Assembly (NCBI RefSeq): GCF_901873445.1
Contig: NZ_CABFLN010000069.1
Location: 1-64,000 of the forward strand
Length of the DNA stretch: 64,000 nt
DNA from: Gemella haemolysans
Lineage (GTDB): Bacteria > Bacillota > Bacilli > Staphylococcales > Gemellaceae
Direction of reading: 5' to 3'
Under the pieces are notes generated by a model that had not been told where the DNA came from, did no database searches, and was given only the letters and a program-made list of their open reading frames with translations. Below are positions 9,088-22,885 of the stretch, one piece after another; position 1 is the stretch's first letter, and each line of letters starts with the position of its first letter. A program made the position numbers and the translations under genes.

Positions 9088-10405
9088 CATTAATGCTAGA
9101 TATATTGCTTATGAAGTACTTTATACAATCATTCAAGAAGATGGTTATAGTAATATTACGTTAAATAAGTACTTTAATCAACATAAGCTTCAAGAACAAG
9201 ATAAAAGATTTATTAGTGAAGTAGTATATGGTACTATTAAGAATAAATTGTATTTAGAACATATACTTAAGTCTTATTCTAAAGGAAGAGTTAAACCAAA
9301 GGTTAAAATTATTTTATTAATGAGTATTTATCAGCTTCTTTATATGGATAAAACTCCAAATTTTGCTATTATTGATGAAGCAGTAAAATTAAGTAAAAAA
9401 ATTGCTGGTAATATTACGGGAAAATTCGTAAATGGTATTCTCAGAAATATTGAACGACAAGCTAGTAATTTAGATCTTAAGTATAAAAATAGAACTGAGC
9501 AATTCTGTATAGAAAATAGTTGTCCTAACGAATTATACAATATACTTAAAGAACAATACGGAGTAGAAAAAGCTCAAAAAATTGTTCTATCTTTTAATGA
9601 GAAGAGTAAAAATAGTATTAGATATAATCCTTTAAAAATCACTAAGAAAGAGCTAATAGAAAAATTAGGTGATGCTGTTAGCGAGAGTGAAATCTGTGAA
9701 GATAGTCTTGTTTTAAATAAATTAAACCTAGATAGTAATTTATTTACAAAAGGGTATTATATTGTTCAAGATGAAGCTAGTGCATTAGTTGCAACGTCTA
9801 TTGGATTGCCAGTGGATAAAGAATACAAAATACTAGATACTTGTGCTGCTCCAGGAGGTAAAAGTCTTCATATAGCGAGTAAGTATTTTAATTCTACTTT
9901 AACTTCATGTGATAAATATATACATAAGCTTAAGTTAATCGAAGATAACAAAGAAAAACTTGATATAAAAAATATTCAAGTAAAAGAACAAGATGCATCA
10001 GTAAATAATGATTCATTTATTGAAAATTTTGATATAGTTGTATGTGATGTTCCTTGTTCTGGAATTGGGGTTATTAAAAATAAACCCGAAATTAAATATA
10101 AAATAACAAATTCGCATGTAGAAGACATAGCTAGACTTCAATATAAAATTTTAGAAAATAGTAAAAATTATGTTAAACAAGGTGGAATACTTATGTATTC
10201 TACTTGTACAATAGATAAGAGAGAAAATATAAAAAATATCGAGAAGTTTTTAAAAGAAAACAAAGATTTTAGTTTAGAGAATATAACTTTAAACAATAGT
10301 ATAGTTAAATCGAAAGAAAATGGTGTATTAGAAATACTACCAGATGAATATAGTTGCGATGGATTTTTTATCGCAAAACTTAAGAAAATGGAGGAAAAAT
10401 GTTAA
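9080..10405 (+). CDS. rsmB: 16S rRNA (cytosine967-C5)-methyltransferase
   Basis: Methylates C967 of 16S rRNA using S-adenosylmethionine. A NusB-like RNA-binding domain (about 1-130) precedes the Rossmann methyltransferase with [10 protein letters not shown] (SAM site), [10 protein letters not shown] (motif IV with the PC catalytic cysteine) and [11 protein letters not shown] (motif VI cysteine). I place the start at the ATG at 9080, which overlaps the fmt stop (ATGAGTAG) and follows AGGTGAAGA. An in-frame GTG at 9071 would add three residues but lies inside that ribosome binding site. The protein is 441 residues. Confidence 0.95.
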   Translation: MSSINARYIAYEVLYTIIQEDGYSNITLNKYFNQHKLQEQDKRFISEVVYGTIKNKLYLEHILKSYSKGRVKPKVKIILLMSIYQLLYMDKTPNFAIIDEAVKLSKKIAGNITGKFVNGILRNIERQASNLDLKYKNRTEQFCIENSCPNELYNILKEQYGVEKAQKIVLSFNEKSKNSIRYNPLKITKKELIEKLGDAVSESEICEDSLVLNKLNLDSNLFTKGYYIVQDEASALVATSIGLPVDKEYKILDTCAAPGGKSLHIASKYFNSTLTSCDKYIHKLKLIEDNKEKLDIKNIQVKEQDASVNNDSFIENFDIVVCDVPCSGIGVIKNKPEIKYKITNSHVEDIARLQYKILENSKNYVKQGGILMYSTCTIDKRENIKNIEKFLKENKDFSLENITLNNSIVKSKENGVLEILPDEYSCDGFFIAKLKKMEEKC

Positions 10406-11532
10406 TTTCAGATTTTAAAGGCTATAAAAAGTCTAGATGGTTAAAAGATTTCGATAAAATGTCAATATATTCTTTAAGGTTAGATCAACTAGAAGAATAT
10501 ATTGTTAGTATTGGTGAAAAGAAATTTAGAGCTAAGCAGATTTATGATTGGTTATATAAAAAGAGAGTTACAGATTTTTCAGAAATGAAAAATGTACCTA
10601 AATCGTTACAAGAAAAATTAGCAGAAGAGTTCGAAATTACAACTTTAAAAACAATAATTAAACAAGAATCAGCTGATGGTACTATGAAGTTCTTATTCGA
10701 GCTTCAAGATAAATATACAATTGAGAGTGTACTTATGAAAAATAAATATGGGAATTCTCTTTGTGTAACGACTCAAGTAGGATGTCGTATAGGTTGTACT
10801 TTCTGTGCATCTACTCTAGGTGGATTAAAGCGTAATCTTGAAGCAGGGGAGATTGTATCTCAAGTATTAAAAGTTCAACAAGAATTGGATAAGAAAGGTG
10901 AACGTATCTCTAGTATCGTAATTATGGGTATCGGTGAACCATTTGAAAACTACGATGAGATGATGGATTTCATCAGAATAGTAAATAGTGATGAAAGTTT
11001 CAATATTGGAGCTAGACACATTACTGTTTCAACTTCTGGAATAGTTCCAAAAATATATGATTTTGCGAATGAAAAAGTTCAAATTAACTTCGCGGTTTCT
11101 TTACACGCACCTACTAATGAATTAAGAAGTAAAATCATGCCAGTAAATAGAGCTTACAACATTGATAAGCTTATGGAAGCTTTAAAATATTATCAAGAAA
11201 CTACTAATCGTCGTATTACTTTTGAATATGGTCTAATGGGTAAAGTAAACGACCAAAAAGAACACGCAGAGAAATTATCGGAGATTATTAAAGGTCTAAA
11301 CTGTCATGTTAACTTAATTCCTATTAACTATGTTCCAGAACGTAACTACGTTAGAACAAGTAAAAGTGATATATTTGCATTTGAAAAAGTGCTTAAGAAA
11401 AATAAAGTTAATGTAACAATTAGAAGAACACAAGGTGACGATATAGATGCCGCCTGTGGACAACTTCGTGCAAAAGAACGTAAGGAAGAGGTAAAAGGAG
11501 GAATTCCAGATGCCACTAGTATATTCGTATAA
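10399..11532 (+). CDS. rlmN: Dual-specificity RNA methyltransferase RlmN (23S A2503/tRNA A37)
   Basis: A radical-SAM enzyme that forms 2-methyladenosine at A2503 of 23S rRNA and A37 of some tRNAs. The cluster motif is C129-x3-C133-x2-C136 (CRIGCTFC); [13 protein letters not shown] is the glycine-rich SAM region and DAACGQL near residue 353 carries the C-terminal catalytic cysteine. The start at 10399 follows GGAGG and overlaps rsmB by seven bases. A roughly 20-residue N-terminal extension precedes the usual [12 protein letters not shown] beginning, but the upstream ATG has the better ribosome binding site. It overlaps prpC by 23 bases. Confidence 0.95.
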   Translation: MLISDFKGYKKSRWLKDFDKMSIYSLRLDQLEEYIVSIGEKKFRAKQIYDWLYKKRVTDFSEMKNVPKSLQEKLAEEFEITTLKTIIKQESADGTMKFLFELQDKYTIESVLMKNKYGNSLCVTTQVGCRIGCTFCASTLGGLKRNLEAGEIVSQVLKVQQELDKKGERISSIVIMGIGEPFENYDEMMDFIRIVNSDESFNIGARHITVSTSGIVPKIYDFANEKVQINFAVSLHAPTNELRSKIMPVNRAYNIDKLMEALKYYQETTNRRITFEYGLMGKVNDQKEHAEKLSEIIKGLNCHVNLIPINYVPERNYVRTSKSDIFAFEKVLKKNKVNVTIRRTQGDDIDAACGQLRAKERKEEVKGGIPDATSIFV

Positions 11533-12256
11533 TAGTAATAAGGGAAGAAAAGAAAAAAATGAAGATGCAGTTAGTGTTACAAAGAATAAACAAGGAGAAG
11601 TCCTTGCCGTTGTTTGTGATGGTGTAGGGAGTCATAGTAATGCAGCATATTCAAGTAATTATATCGTGTCGACTTTAGAAAAAGAATGGCAAGATTTAAC
11701 GTTTGCCAATTTTAATAATATGAAAAATTGGCTTTGTGATAAAATAGATAAGTTAAATTTAGAATTATTTAATAAATCACAAGAGAAAAATAAAAAAATG
11801 GGTACTACTATAGTAGCTGTAGCGACATTTGACAATCGAGTTCTTGTTTGCAATATCGGTGATAGTAGCGCGTACGGTTTGACAAAAGATAATGAGATGA
11901 ATATTGTTACTGTTGAGGATTCATTTGTTGGAGCTTTAATTAGTGCAGGAGCTATAACTCAAGAAGAAGCAAAAACTCATCCTGAACGTCATGTACTTAC
12001 TCAAGCTTTAGCTACAAGAGATAATATTAATTTACACACATTTATTGACGATTTGAACAACTATGATTATTTTTTACTTTGTTCTGATGGTTTAACGAAT
12101 ATGATAGAAAATGAAGAAATTCAAGATATAGTTAGAAACAATGAGTTATCAATATCTGTAGAAAAACTTATAGAATTATGTGTAAATCGTGGAGGAGTAG
12201 ATAATATATCGGTAGCAATAATAAAAAATCTAGGGGGTGTAAACCATGATAAATAA
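11510..12256 (+). CDS. prpC: PP2C-type protein serine/threonine phosphatase
   Basis: A metal-dependent PPM/PP2C phosphatase that reverses the phosphorylations made by the adjacent PASTA kinase. Metal-ligand and core motifs are [13 protein letters not shown] (DG), [17 protein letters not shown] and [10 protein letters not shown], in family order over 248 residues. The start follows GGAGG within the end of rlmN, and the 3' end overlaps prkC by 11 bases, so the pair is translationally coupled. The pairing prpC-prkC is conserved (Stp1/Stk1, IreP/IreK). Known targets of such pairs include GpsB and IreB, both encoded on the other arm of this window. Confidence 0.95.
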   Translation: MPLVYSYNSNKGRKEKNEDAVSVTKNKQGEVLAVVCDGVGSHSNAAYSSNYIVSTLEKEWQDLTFANFNNMKNWLCDKIDKLNLELFNKSQEKNKKMGTTIVAVATFDNRVLVCNIGDSSAYGLTKDNEMNIVTVEDSFVGALISAGAITQEEAKTHPERHVLTQALATRDNINLHTFIDDLNNYDYFLLCSDGLTNMIENEEIQDIVRNNELSISVEKLIELCVNRGGVDNISVAIIKNLGGVNHDK

Positions 12257-14159
12257 AATTATATGTAATAGATATAAGATTTTAGATCATCTAGGTACTG
12301 GTGGAATGGCTACTGTATGGCTAGGGTATGATACTATTTTAGATAGACAAGTGGCTATAAAAACATTTAAAATCGATGCAAATGATGAAGATGCGGTTAA
12401 AAGATTTAATAGGGAAGCGAAAGCAGTGACAAGCCTTTCTCACCCTAATATTGTGTCTATTTATGATGTAGAGAATGAAGGAGAATTTTACTATTTGATA
12501 CTTGAATATGTAGAAGGGATGACTTTAAAAGACTACATGATAAAAAATCCACGTATGCCTATTGAGACTATTGTTCATATAGCGAAACAAATTGCTGCAG
12601 GATTAAGTCATGCACATCAAAATGGTATAATTCATAGAGATATTAAACCTCAAAATATATTAATGAATGAGAATTTAACATGTAAAATAACCGATTTTGG
12701 TATAGCTAGAGCATATGGTGATACAACATTGACTCAAACGAACCAAATGTTAGGAACTGTGTATTATTTATCTCCTGAACAGGCACGAGGAAATGTTGCT
12801 ACAGCACAAAGTGATATTTACTCATTAGGTATTCTTATTTTTGAAATGATAACAGGACAAATACCATTTAAAGGTGAGTCTGCAGTTGCTATAGCCTTAA
12901 AACATCTTCAAGAGGAACTTCCTGAGATTGATAAATATAGAGACCATGTGCCTCAAAGTGTGAAAAATATAGTGCTTCAAGCTACTATGAAAAACCCAAA
13001 TGAAAGATACATTAGTTCTAAGGAATTATTTGAAGATCTTAGTACTGTTTTAAATCCTGAAAGATTCCATGAGAATAAGTATACTGGATTTAAAATACCT
13101 ACAGAATCTGTTCGTAATAATTATAATCAAACTCAATATATAGATAGAAATCCTATTGATATACCTCATGCTTATTCTGATTATAATAATTATAATGACG
13201 AAGATGATTACTATGATTATGAAGAAGATGAACGTCAAAATAATAATAGAAATTATCAAAATACTCAACCAAAGAATAGTTATAATAAAGTAAGCAAGAA
13301 AGATGAGAAGGAAGAAACTTCTAAAGCTAAACATATTTTCTTAGCAATTATTGCGATGGTCGCTATTATTGTTGGAGCATTTTTCACCTATAACTATTTA
13401 ATAGGTGCCAACAGTGTATCGGCACCCGATGTTCGAAATAAAACTTTAGAAGAGGCAAAGGTTGCAATAGTTAAGGCTGGTTTAGAAGTAGGAGATGTAA
13501 CAGAAGTCGCTAGTGATGATGTAAAAGAAAAAACTGTTATTGATAGTGATCCTAAAGCAGGTAAAAAAGTTAGAAAAGGATCGAAAGTTGATCTACGCGT
13601 TTCATCTGGTAAGAAAACTGTTGATATGCCTAATTTTGTTGGTATGGATGAAGATAATGTAAAAAGAAATGCATCAAAACTAGGATTTAAAAACATAACT
13701 GTAGAAAAAGTTGAGAGCGATAGATATGATACTGGTAAAGTAGTATCGCAAAACATTCCAGCAGGCACAGAAATAGTTCCAAAAGAAAAAGAGCTTATTA
13801 TACAAGTTTCTAATGGTAAGAAAAAAATATCTATGCCTAATTTAGTTGGTGAAGAAAGTAGTAGAGCTGAAAGTTTAATTGCTTCTTATGGATTCAAAAA
13901 TGTTTCTTATAAAGAAGAATACTCAGACAAAGAAGCTGGTACAGTAATTTCTCAAAGTATAAGAAGTGGATCTAGTATAATTCCTAGTGAGGAATCACTT
14001 GAAATTATAATTTCTAAAGGAAAAGAGAAGAAAACTTCAAGAGACGATTCTGATACTGATGCTAGAACAAATAATGATAATAACTCTAATAATACATCTT
14101 CAAGAAATACAACATCTTCAACATCTACTAATAGGAATGAAAGAAGAAATAATAGCTAG
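12246..14159 (+). CDS. prkC: PASTA-domain serine/threonine protein kinase
   Basis: A membrane sensor kinase of cell-wall status. The cytoplasmic kinase domain (about 10-270) has the glycine loop LGTGGMATV, lysine K39, HRD (130-132) in HRDIKPQN, DFG and an SPEQARG segment. A low-complexity Asn/Tyr/Asp linker (about 290-355) leads to one membrane helix (about 363-386) and three extracellular PASTA repeats (about 390-595; for example PDVRNKTLEEAKVAIVKAGL). The tail is Ser/Thr/Asn-rich. At 637 residues it has the same layout as staphylococcal Stk1 and Bacillus PrkC. It ends the fmt operon, followed by a terminator; rsgA and rpe, next in Bacillus, are absent here. Confidence 0.96.
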   Translation: MINKIICNRYKILDHLGTGGMATVWLGYDTILDRQVAIKTFKIDANDEDAVKRFNREAKAVTSLSHPNIVSIYDVENEGEFYYLILEYVEGMTLKDYMIKNPRMPIETIVHIAKQIAAGLSHAHQNGIIHRDIKPQNILMNENLTCKITDFGIARAYGDTTLTQTNQMLGTVYYLSPEQARGNVATAQSDIYSLGILIFEMITGQIPFKGESAVAIALKHLQEELPEIDKYRDHVPQSVKNIVLQATMKNPNERYISSKELFEDLSTVLNPERFHENKYTGFKIPTESVRNNYNQTQYIDRNPIDIPHAYSDYNNYNDEDDYYDYEEDERQNNNRNYQNTQPKNSYNKVSKKDEKEETSKAKHIFLAIIAMVAIIVGAFFTYNYLIGANSVSAPDVRNKTLEEAKVAIVKAGLEVGDVTEVASDDVKEKTVIDSDPKAGKKVRKGSKVDLRVSSGKKTVDMPNFVGMDEDNVKRNASKLGFKNITVEKVESDRYDTGKVVSQNIPAGTEIVPKEKELIIQVSNGKKKISMPNLVGEESSRAESLIASYGFKNVSYKEEYSDKEAGTVISQSIRSGSSIIPSEESLEIIISKGKEKKTSRDDSDTDARTNNDNNSNNTSSRNTTSSTSTNRNERRNNS

Positions 14160-14170
14160 CTAATGACAAT

Positions 14171-14210
14171 AAAAGCACAGAAGAAATATTAATTTCACTG
14201 TGCTTTTTTA
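14171..14210 (+). terminator. Terminator of the fmt-prkC operon
   Basis: AAAAGCACAG (14171-14180) pairs with CTGTGCTTTT (14198-14207); an inner GAAAT/ATTTC stem extends it. A T-run follows. Confidence 0.85.
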
Positions 14211-14242
14211 AAAAGTTAACATACAATTAAATGGTGATAATA

Positions 14243-15991
14243 ATGAATTTAACATTACAGAAAAAATTAGAGTTACTGCCAGATAATCCAGGTTGTTATC
14301 TATATAAAGATAATATTGGTGAGATTATTTATGTAGGTAAAGCTAAAAATATAAAGAATAGAGTAAAAAGTTACTTTACTGGTACTCACAATAAAAAAAC
14401 ACAAACTTTAGTTTCGAAAATTGAAGATCTTGAATACATTATAGTAAACTCAGAGAAGGAAGCATTATTACTTGAGAATAATTTAATAAAAAAATATAGA
14501 CCGTACTTTAATATTCGATTAAAAGATGATAAGAGTTACCCTTATTTGATGGTTACTAAGGAAGAACATCCACGTTTATTAATGACTAGGAAGTACAAAA
14601 AAAATAATAAAAATATTTATTTTGGACCATATGTTGATATTAAATCAGCAATGGAAGTGAAGAAAATTCTTGATAAAATTTATCCGCTTAGAAAGTGTAA
14701 TCCTGTTGAGAAACGTCCTTGTATGTATTATCAAATAGGTGAATGTATAGGGCCATGTGCTAAAAAGATTATACCTGATGAATATAAAACTCAAATTAAT
14801 AAAATAAAATCATTTCTAACCGGTAATACTAAAGAAATTTTAGAAGACTTAAATAATAAAATGCAAGACCATATTCAAAATCTTGAATTTGAAGCTGCCA
14901 GACAAATTCATAGTTATATAAAATCAATTGAAGTATCGGTACAAAATCAAGTTGTTGCTGATAGCAATAATATCGATAGAGATTATATCGGATTTAATTT
15001 TAATGATGATTATATTTGTATTCAAATATTTTTATCAAGATTAGGTAATATAATTGAACGTAAGGTTGAATACTTTAATTTATATGATAATCCAGAACAA
15101 ATTTTGTATTCTTATTTGATGCAGTATTATTCGATGAATAAATTACCTAAAGAAATATATATCGATGAAGTTGATGGTAATTTACTTTCTAATGTTGTTG
15201 ATTGCAAAGTGATTATACCAAAACGAGGAAATCATAGAAAAATATTAGATACAGTAAAAGAAAATGCGACGCACTATTTAAATAATAATTTAGCTATTGA
15301 AGAATTAAAAGAGCGTAAATTACAAGTAACTTTAAACAATATAGCTGAAAAGTTAGGTGTTAAAACGATAGATAGTATTGATGCGTTTGATAATTCGAAT
15401 ATTATGGGTGTTGATGCTGTGTCGGTAAAAGTCAATTTTACAAATGGTAAGAAAAACACATACAATTATAGAAAATTTAAAATTGATGAATCCATTGGTA
15501 TTAATGATGTTCAAACAATGAAAGAAGTTTTATATAGAAACTATAATGATAAGAAAACTAATACAGAACTATTAATAGTCGATGGTGGAAAAAACCATCT
15601 TAATGCTGCAATAGAGGTTGTTCATGAGACTCTTGGACTAACGCAAATTAAAATTATTGGATTAGCAAAAAACGATAAACATATAACAGAATATATTATT
15701 ACTGATGATTATGAAATTATTGAATTTCCTAAAACTTCAGCTGAGTATCTGTTTTTAAAACAAATACAAGATGAAGTCCATAGGTTTGCTATTACTTATC
15801 ATAGAGCAATTAAAACTAAAAATATGTATAATTCTAGTTTAGACAATATTCAAGGTATTGGAAAAGTGAGAAAGAATCTCTTACTTAAAACATTTTCTTC
15901 AATCGAAGAAATTAAAGAAGCATCTGAAGAAAGACTATTAAAATTAGGTATTCCAAAAGATGTAATAAACAATTTGAAAAATAATTTATAA
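14243..15991 (+). CDS. uvrC: Excinuclease ABC subunit C
   Basis: Makes both incisions in nucleotide-excision repair together with UvrA and UvrB. The GIY-YIG nuclease is at the N-terminus (LPDNPGCYLYKD, IIYVGKAKNIKNRV). A UVR motif that contacts UvrB follows (about 195-230), then the RNase H-like C-terminal nuclease (IDAFDNSNIMGVDAVS) and a helix-hairpin-helix pair (NIQGIGKVRKNLLLKTF). I prefer the ATG at 14243, preceded by GGTGAT. An in-frame ATG at 14231 has no ribosome binding site. The protein is 582 residues and is monocistronic between two terminators. Confidence 0.95.
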   Translation: MNLTLQKKLELLPDNPGCYLYKDNIGEIIYVGKAKNIKNRVKSYFTGTHNKKTQTLVSKIEDLEYIIVNSEKEALLLENNLIKKYRPYFNIRLKDDKSYPYLMVTKEEHPRLLMTRKYKKNNKNIYFGPYVDIKSAMEVKKILDKIYPLRKCNPVEKRPCMYYQIGECIGPCAKKIIPDEYKTQINKIKSFLTGNTKEILEDLNNKMQDHIQNLEFEAARQIHSYIKSIEVSVQNQVVADSNNIDRDYIGFNFNDDYICIQIFLSRLGNIIERKVEYFNLYDNPEQILYSYLMQYYSMNKLPKEIYIDEVDGNLLSNVVDCKVIIPKRGNHRKILDTVKENATHYLNNNLAIEELKERKLQVTLNNIAEKLGVKTIDSIDAFDNSNIMGVDAVSVKVNFTNGKKNTYNYRKFKIDESIGINDVQTMKEVLYRNYNDKKTNTELLIVDGGKNHLNAAIEVVHETLGLTQIKIIGLAKNDKHITEYIITDDYEIIEFPKTSAEYLFLKQIQDEVHRFAITYHRAIKTKNMYNSSLDNIQGIGKVRKNLLLKTFSSIEEIKEASEERLLKLGIPKDVINNLKNNL

Positions 15992-15995
15992 ATTG

Positions 15996-16047
15996 TTAAG
16001 TTATCCTTATTTTATATAAATAAATATACGGATAACTTAATTTTTTT
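15996..16047 (+). terminator. Terminator of uvrC
   Basis: An 11-bp perfect stem TTAAGTTATCC (15996-16006) / GGATAACTTAA (16030-16040) with a 23-base AT-rich loop is followed by seven T. Confidence 0.85.
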
Positions 16048-16078
16048 GAATTATTCTATAGTAATATTACTAAAAGTA

Positions 16079-16087
16079 TGGTATAAT
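16079..16087 (+). promoter_or_regulatory. Extended -10 promoter upstream of the FAH-family gene
   Basis: TGGTATAAT (16079-16087) lies 36 bases before the start; no convincing -35 is seen. The same TGGTATAAT precedes fmt. Confidence 0.55.
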
Positions 16088-16122
16088 AACCTAAAGAAAT
16101 TATAACAGTCGAGGAGGCAACT

Positions 16123-17037
16123 ATGAAATTTTTATCATTCAGTTATAACGATAATGAATTATATGGAGTAAAAGTAAAACGTGAAGAAAGTGCATGGAAT
16201 CTAATTAAAGTACTAGAAGATTTTGATAATACTGATAAAATACCTGCGACTTTAAGAGAAGCAATTGAAGTATATGGAGTTTCTTTCATTGAAAAAATTA
16301 GAAAAGTACTAAAATTAGTTGAAGAAAGTGGTAAATCTGAAAGTTATAAAATACCATTTGATAAAATAATTTGGCGTTCACCTATTACAAGAACACCAAA
16401 AAATATTCTTTGTGTTGGGCACAATTATGAGGCTCATGTTAATGAACTTGGAGATGAGCTGGCTAAAACTCCGAAAGATGTTCTTATCTTTACGAAAGCA
16501 ACAACAGCTCTAGCTGGAAATAATGAAGTAGTTCCATCTCACAAAAATATTACAGATAGCTTAGACTTCGGAGGAGAACTTGCTGTAGTAATAGCTAAAC
16601 CAGGTAAAAACATACTAAGACCACTAGTTTTAGATTATATTTTTGGTTACACAATCATGAATGATATTACAGCTACAGACCTACAATATAAACACGGACA
16701 ATTTTTCTTAGGGAAATCATTAGAAAAATCAGCAGTAGTAGGTCCTTACTTAGTAACTAAAGATGAAGTTAGTTCACCTGAATCAATGAGTATCGTAACA
16801 AAAATTAATGGTGAAATTAAACAAAATGCTATGACATCTGAAATGTTGTTTAGAGTAGATGATGTATTAGCAGAAATTAGTAAAATAGTTCCACTAGAAG
16901 CTGGAGATATTATTGCTACTGGTACACCTGCAGGAGTAGGTGCAGCGCAAAATCCACCAAAATTCTTACAGACAGGTGATGAAATCAAAATCACTGTTGA
17001 AGGTATTGGAACTTTAACTACAGTAATTGGAGAATAA
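16123..17037 (+). CDS. Fumarylacetoacetate hydrolase family protein
   Basis: A cytoplasmic metal-dependent hydrolase or decarboxylase of the FAHD1/YisK type acting on 2-oxo acids; the substrate cannot be told from sequence. After a variable N-terminal 85 residues, the core begins with [16 protein letters not shown]. It carries the metal-binding pattern [10 protein letters not shown], then [14 protein letters not shown] and [15 protein letters not shown], the latter being the family's signature region. The length of 304 residues is typical. GAGGAGG precedes the start. It is 16 bases upstream of recA and probably cotranscribed with it. Confidence 0.9.
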   Translation: MKFLSFSYNDNELYGVKVKREESAWNLIKVLEDFDNTDKIPATLREAIEVYGVSFIEKIRKVLKLVEESGKSESYKIPFDKIIWRSPITRTPKNILCVGHNYEAHVNELGDELAKTPKDVLIFTKATTALAGNNEVVPSHKNITDSLDFGGELAVVIAKPGKNILRPLVLDYIFGYTIMNDITATDLQYKHGQFFLGKSLEKSAVVGPYLVTKDEVSSPESMSIVTKINGEIKQNAMTSEMLFRVDDVLAEISKIVPLEAGDIIATGTPAGVGAAQNPPKFLQTGDEIKITVEGIGTLTTVIGE

Positions 17038-17053
17038 GCAGAAAGGAAAAACA

Positions 17054-18193
17054 ATGGCAAAAAAATCAAAAGATAAACAAGTCACTCACATAGAAAAAGA
17101 TGATTTAAAAGCACGTCAAGCCGCTATTAATGAAGCCATAAAAGTAATTGAAAAAGAATACGGTAAAGGTGCTATTATGGATATTTCATCTGAAAATCCG
17201 ATTAAAGTTGAAGCTGTATCATCAGGTTCATTAGCGATTGACTCAGCTTTAGGAATTGGAGGATATCCAAAAGGTCGTATCGTTGAAGTTTATGGTCCAG
17301 AATCATCAGGGAAAACTACAATAGCATTACATGCGATTGCAGAAGTTCAAAAAACAGGTGGTATTGCTGCATTTATAGATGCTGAAAATGCACTTGATAT
17401 CGAATATGCAAAAGCTCTAGGTGTTGATTTCACACCGGGTAAATTTTTCCTATCTCAACCTGATAGCGGAGAACAAGCGCTAGATATTGCTGAAAAATTA
17501 ATTTTATCAGGAGCTATTGATATTATCGTTATAGACTCAGTTGCTGCTTTAGTACCAAAAGCTGAGATTGATGGAGTTATGGGTGCTAACCATATCGGAT
17601 TACAAGCTCGTCTTATGTCACAAGCTTTACGTAAATTAACAGGTCAAATAAATAAAGCTAATACCATTGCTTTATTTATAAACCAACTTCGTGAAAAAGT
17701 AGGAGTAATGTTTGGTAGCCCGGAAGTAACAACTGGTGGGCGTGCACTAAAATTCTATTCTACAGTACGTATAGATGTACGTAAAGGAGAAGCTATTAAA
17801 GGCGCTGATAGTGAAATTTTAGGTAACAGAACTAAAATTAAAATTGTTAAAAATAAAGTAGCTCCACCGTTCAAAATTGCAGAAGTTGATATTATGTTTG
17901 GTGAAGGTATTTCTAAAATCGGAGAAACTCTTGATTTTGCAGTTGATTTAGATATTATCAGCAAATCTGGATCATGGTTCTCATACAATGGAGAGCGTTT
18001 AGGACAAGGTCGTGAAAACGTGAAGAAAGTCTTCGAAGAAAATGAAGAACTATATAATGAAATTTACGGTCTTGTTAGGGAAGAATTGCTGAATAAAACT
18101 GGGAAAAAAACTGACTCAGCTATAGAAGATGACTCAAATGATAACATCGATGAACTTGATTTAGGGATAGAAACATTAGGTGAGGTAGAATAA
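17054..18193 (+). CDS. recA: RecA recombinase
   Basis: A DNA-dependent ATPase that forms filaments on single-stranded DNA for strand exchange and stimulates LexA cleavage. Walker A is GPESSGKTT; the L2 loop region and [20 protein letters not shown] are characteristic, and [12 protein letters not shown] leads to the C-terminal domain with an acidic tail. I take the ATG at 17054, seven residues into MAKKSKDKQ and preceded by GAAAGGAA. An in-frame TTG at 17027 lies within the upstream gene. The protein is 379 residues. No LexA/DinR box is obvious in the short upstream gap, so expression probably depends on the upstream promoter. Confidence 0.97.
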   Translation: MAKKSKDKQVTHIEKDDLKARQAAINEAIKVIEKEYGKGAIMDISSENPIKVEAVSSGSLAIDSALGIGGYPKGRIVEVYGPESSGKTTIALHAIAEVQKTGGIAAFIDAENALDIEYAKALGVDFTPGKFFLSQPDSGEQALDIAEKLILSGAIDIIVIDSVAALVPKAEIDGVMGANHIGLQARLMSQALRKLTGQINKANTIALFINQLREKVGVMFGSPEVTTGGRALKFYSTVRIDVRKGEAIKGADSEILGNRTKIKIVKNKVAPPFKIAEVDIMFGEGISKIGETLDFAVDLDIISKSGSWFSYNGERLGQGRENVKKVFEENEELYNEIYGLVREELLNKTGKKTDSAIEDDSNDNIDELDLGIETLGEVE

Positions 18194-18198
18194 TATAT

Positions 18199-18294
18199 AT
18201 GAATAAAAAAATATTTAAAATTGTATTATGGTTAATGATATTTATTATATTAGCTAGTGGGTTTATATCTGCAGTAGCTATGTTTTTAAAATAA
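18199..18294 (+). CDS. DUF4044-like single-span membrane micro-protein
   Basis: A 31-residue ORF begins MNKKIFKIVLWLMIFI and consists of a short basic N-terminus and one membrane helix (about 6-29). It fits the very short DUF4044 family of Bacilli (positive charges, then a WLM-type helix). GAGGT in the end of recA is the ribosome binding site, 13 bases upstream. The gene is enclosed between recA and a terminator, which supports its being real. The function is unknown. Confidence 0.65.
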   Translation: MNKKIFKIVLWLMIFIILASGFISAVAMFLK

Positions 18295-18315
18295 ATATAC
18301 AAACTAAATAAAAAT

Positions 18316-18346
18316 AAAAACTCAGATAATATCTGAGTTTTTATTT
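18316..18346 (+). terminator. Terminator after recA and the micro-gene
   Basis: AAAAACTCAGAT (18316-18327) and ATCTGAGTTTTT (18331-18342) form a 12-bp stem with a 3-base loop and a T tail. Confidence 0.85.
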
Positions 18347-18393
18347 TGAAAGTATGATAAAATATAATTATAGAAAATATAGGAGAAATAACT

Positions 18394-22573
<4,180 letters not shown>

Positions 22574-22574
<1 letters not shown>

Positions 22575-22852
22575 TGGATAATAAGTTACCTTATAAAGTA
22601 TTTGGGATAGTCATAGCCTTTGTGTCAATAATTACTTTCTTTATAATGAATTACAATTCTGTACCTGTATCATTTATCTTCTTTACGGTTAAATTGCCAT
22701 TAACGATTCTATTCTTTGTATGTTTCTTTATAGGAATGATACTTGCGACTCTATATTGGCGTCAAAAATATAAAACTTTATCAAAAAAATACGAAAGAAC
22801 AGAAAAATTATTATTTACTAAAGAACAGTTGGAAGAAGATAAAAAAGAATAA
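22574..22852 (+). CDS. LapA-domain (DUF1049) small membrane protein
   Basis: A 92-residue protein has two membrane helices (about 7-27 and 38-63) joined by NSVPVSFIFFTVKLPLT, followed by a basic then acidic cytoplasmic coiled-coil-like tail. The pattern N-x2-PV-x2-F-x5-P is that of the LapA/DUF1049 family. The ATG overlaps the ligA stop. In staphylococci a similar small gene lies near recJ, matching this context. The role in Gram-positives is not established. Confidence 0.75.
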
Positions 22853-22885
22853 ACAAAAAATAATTAAAAGAAGTGAGGTGAGAAA

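Noticed and set aside
13050-13768. Long open frames on the - strand inside prkC
   Set aside because: They are shadows of an intact, well-recognised kinase gene on the other strand, with Ile-rich low-complexity translation and no ribosome binding sites.
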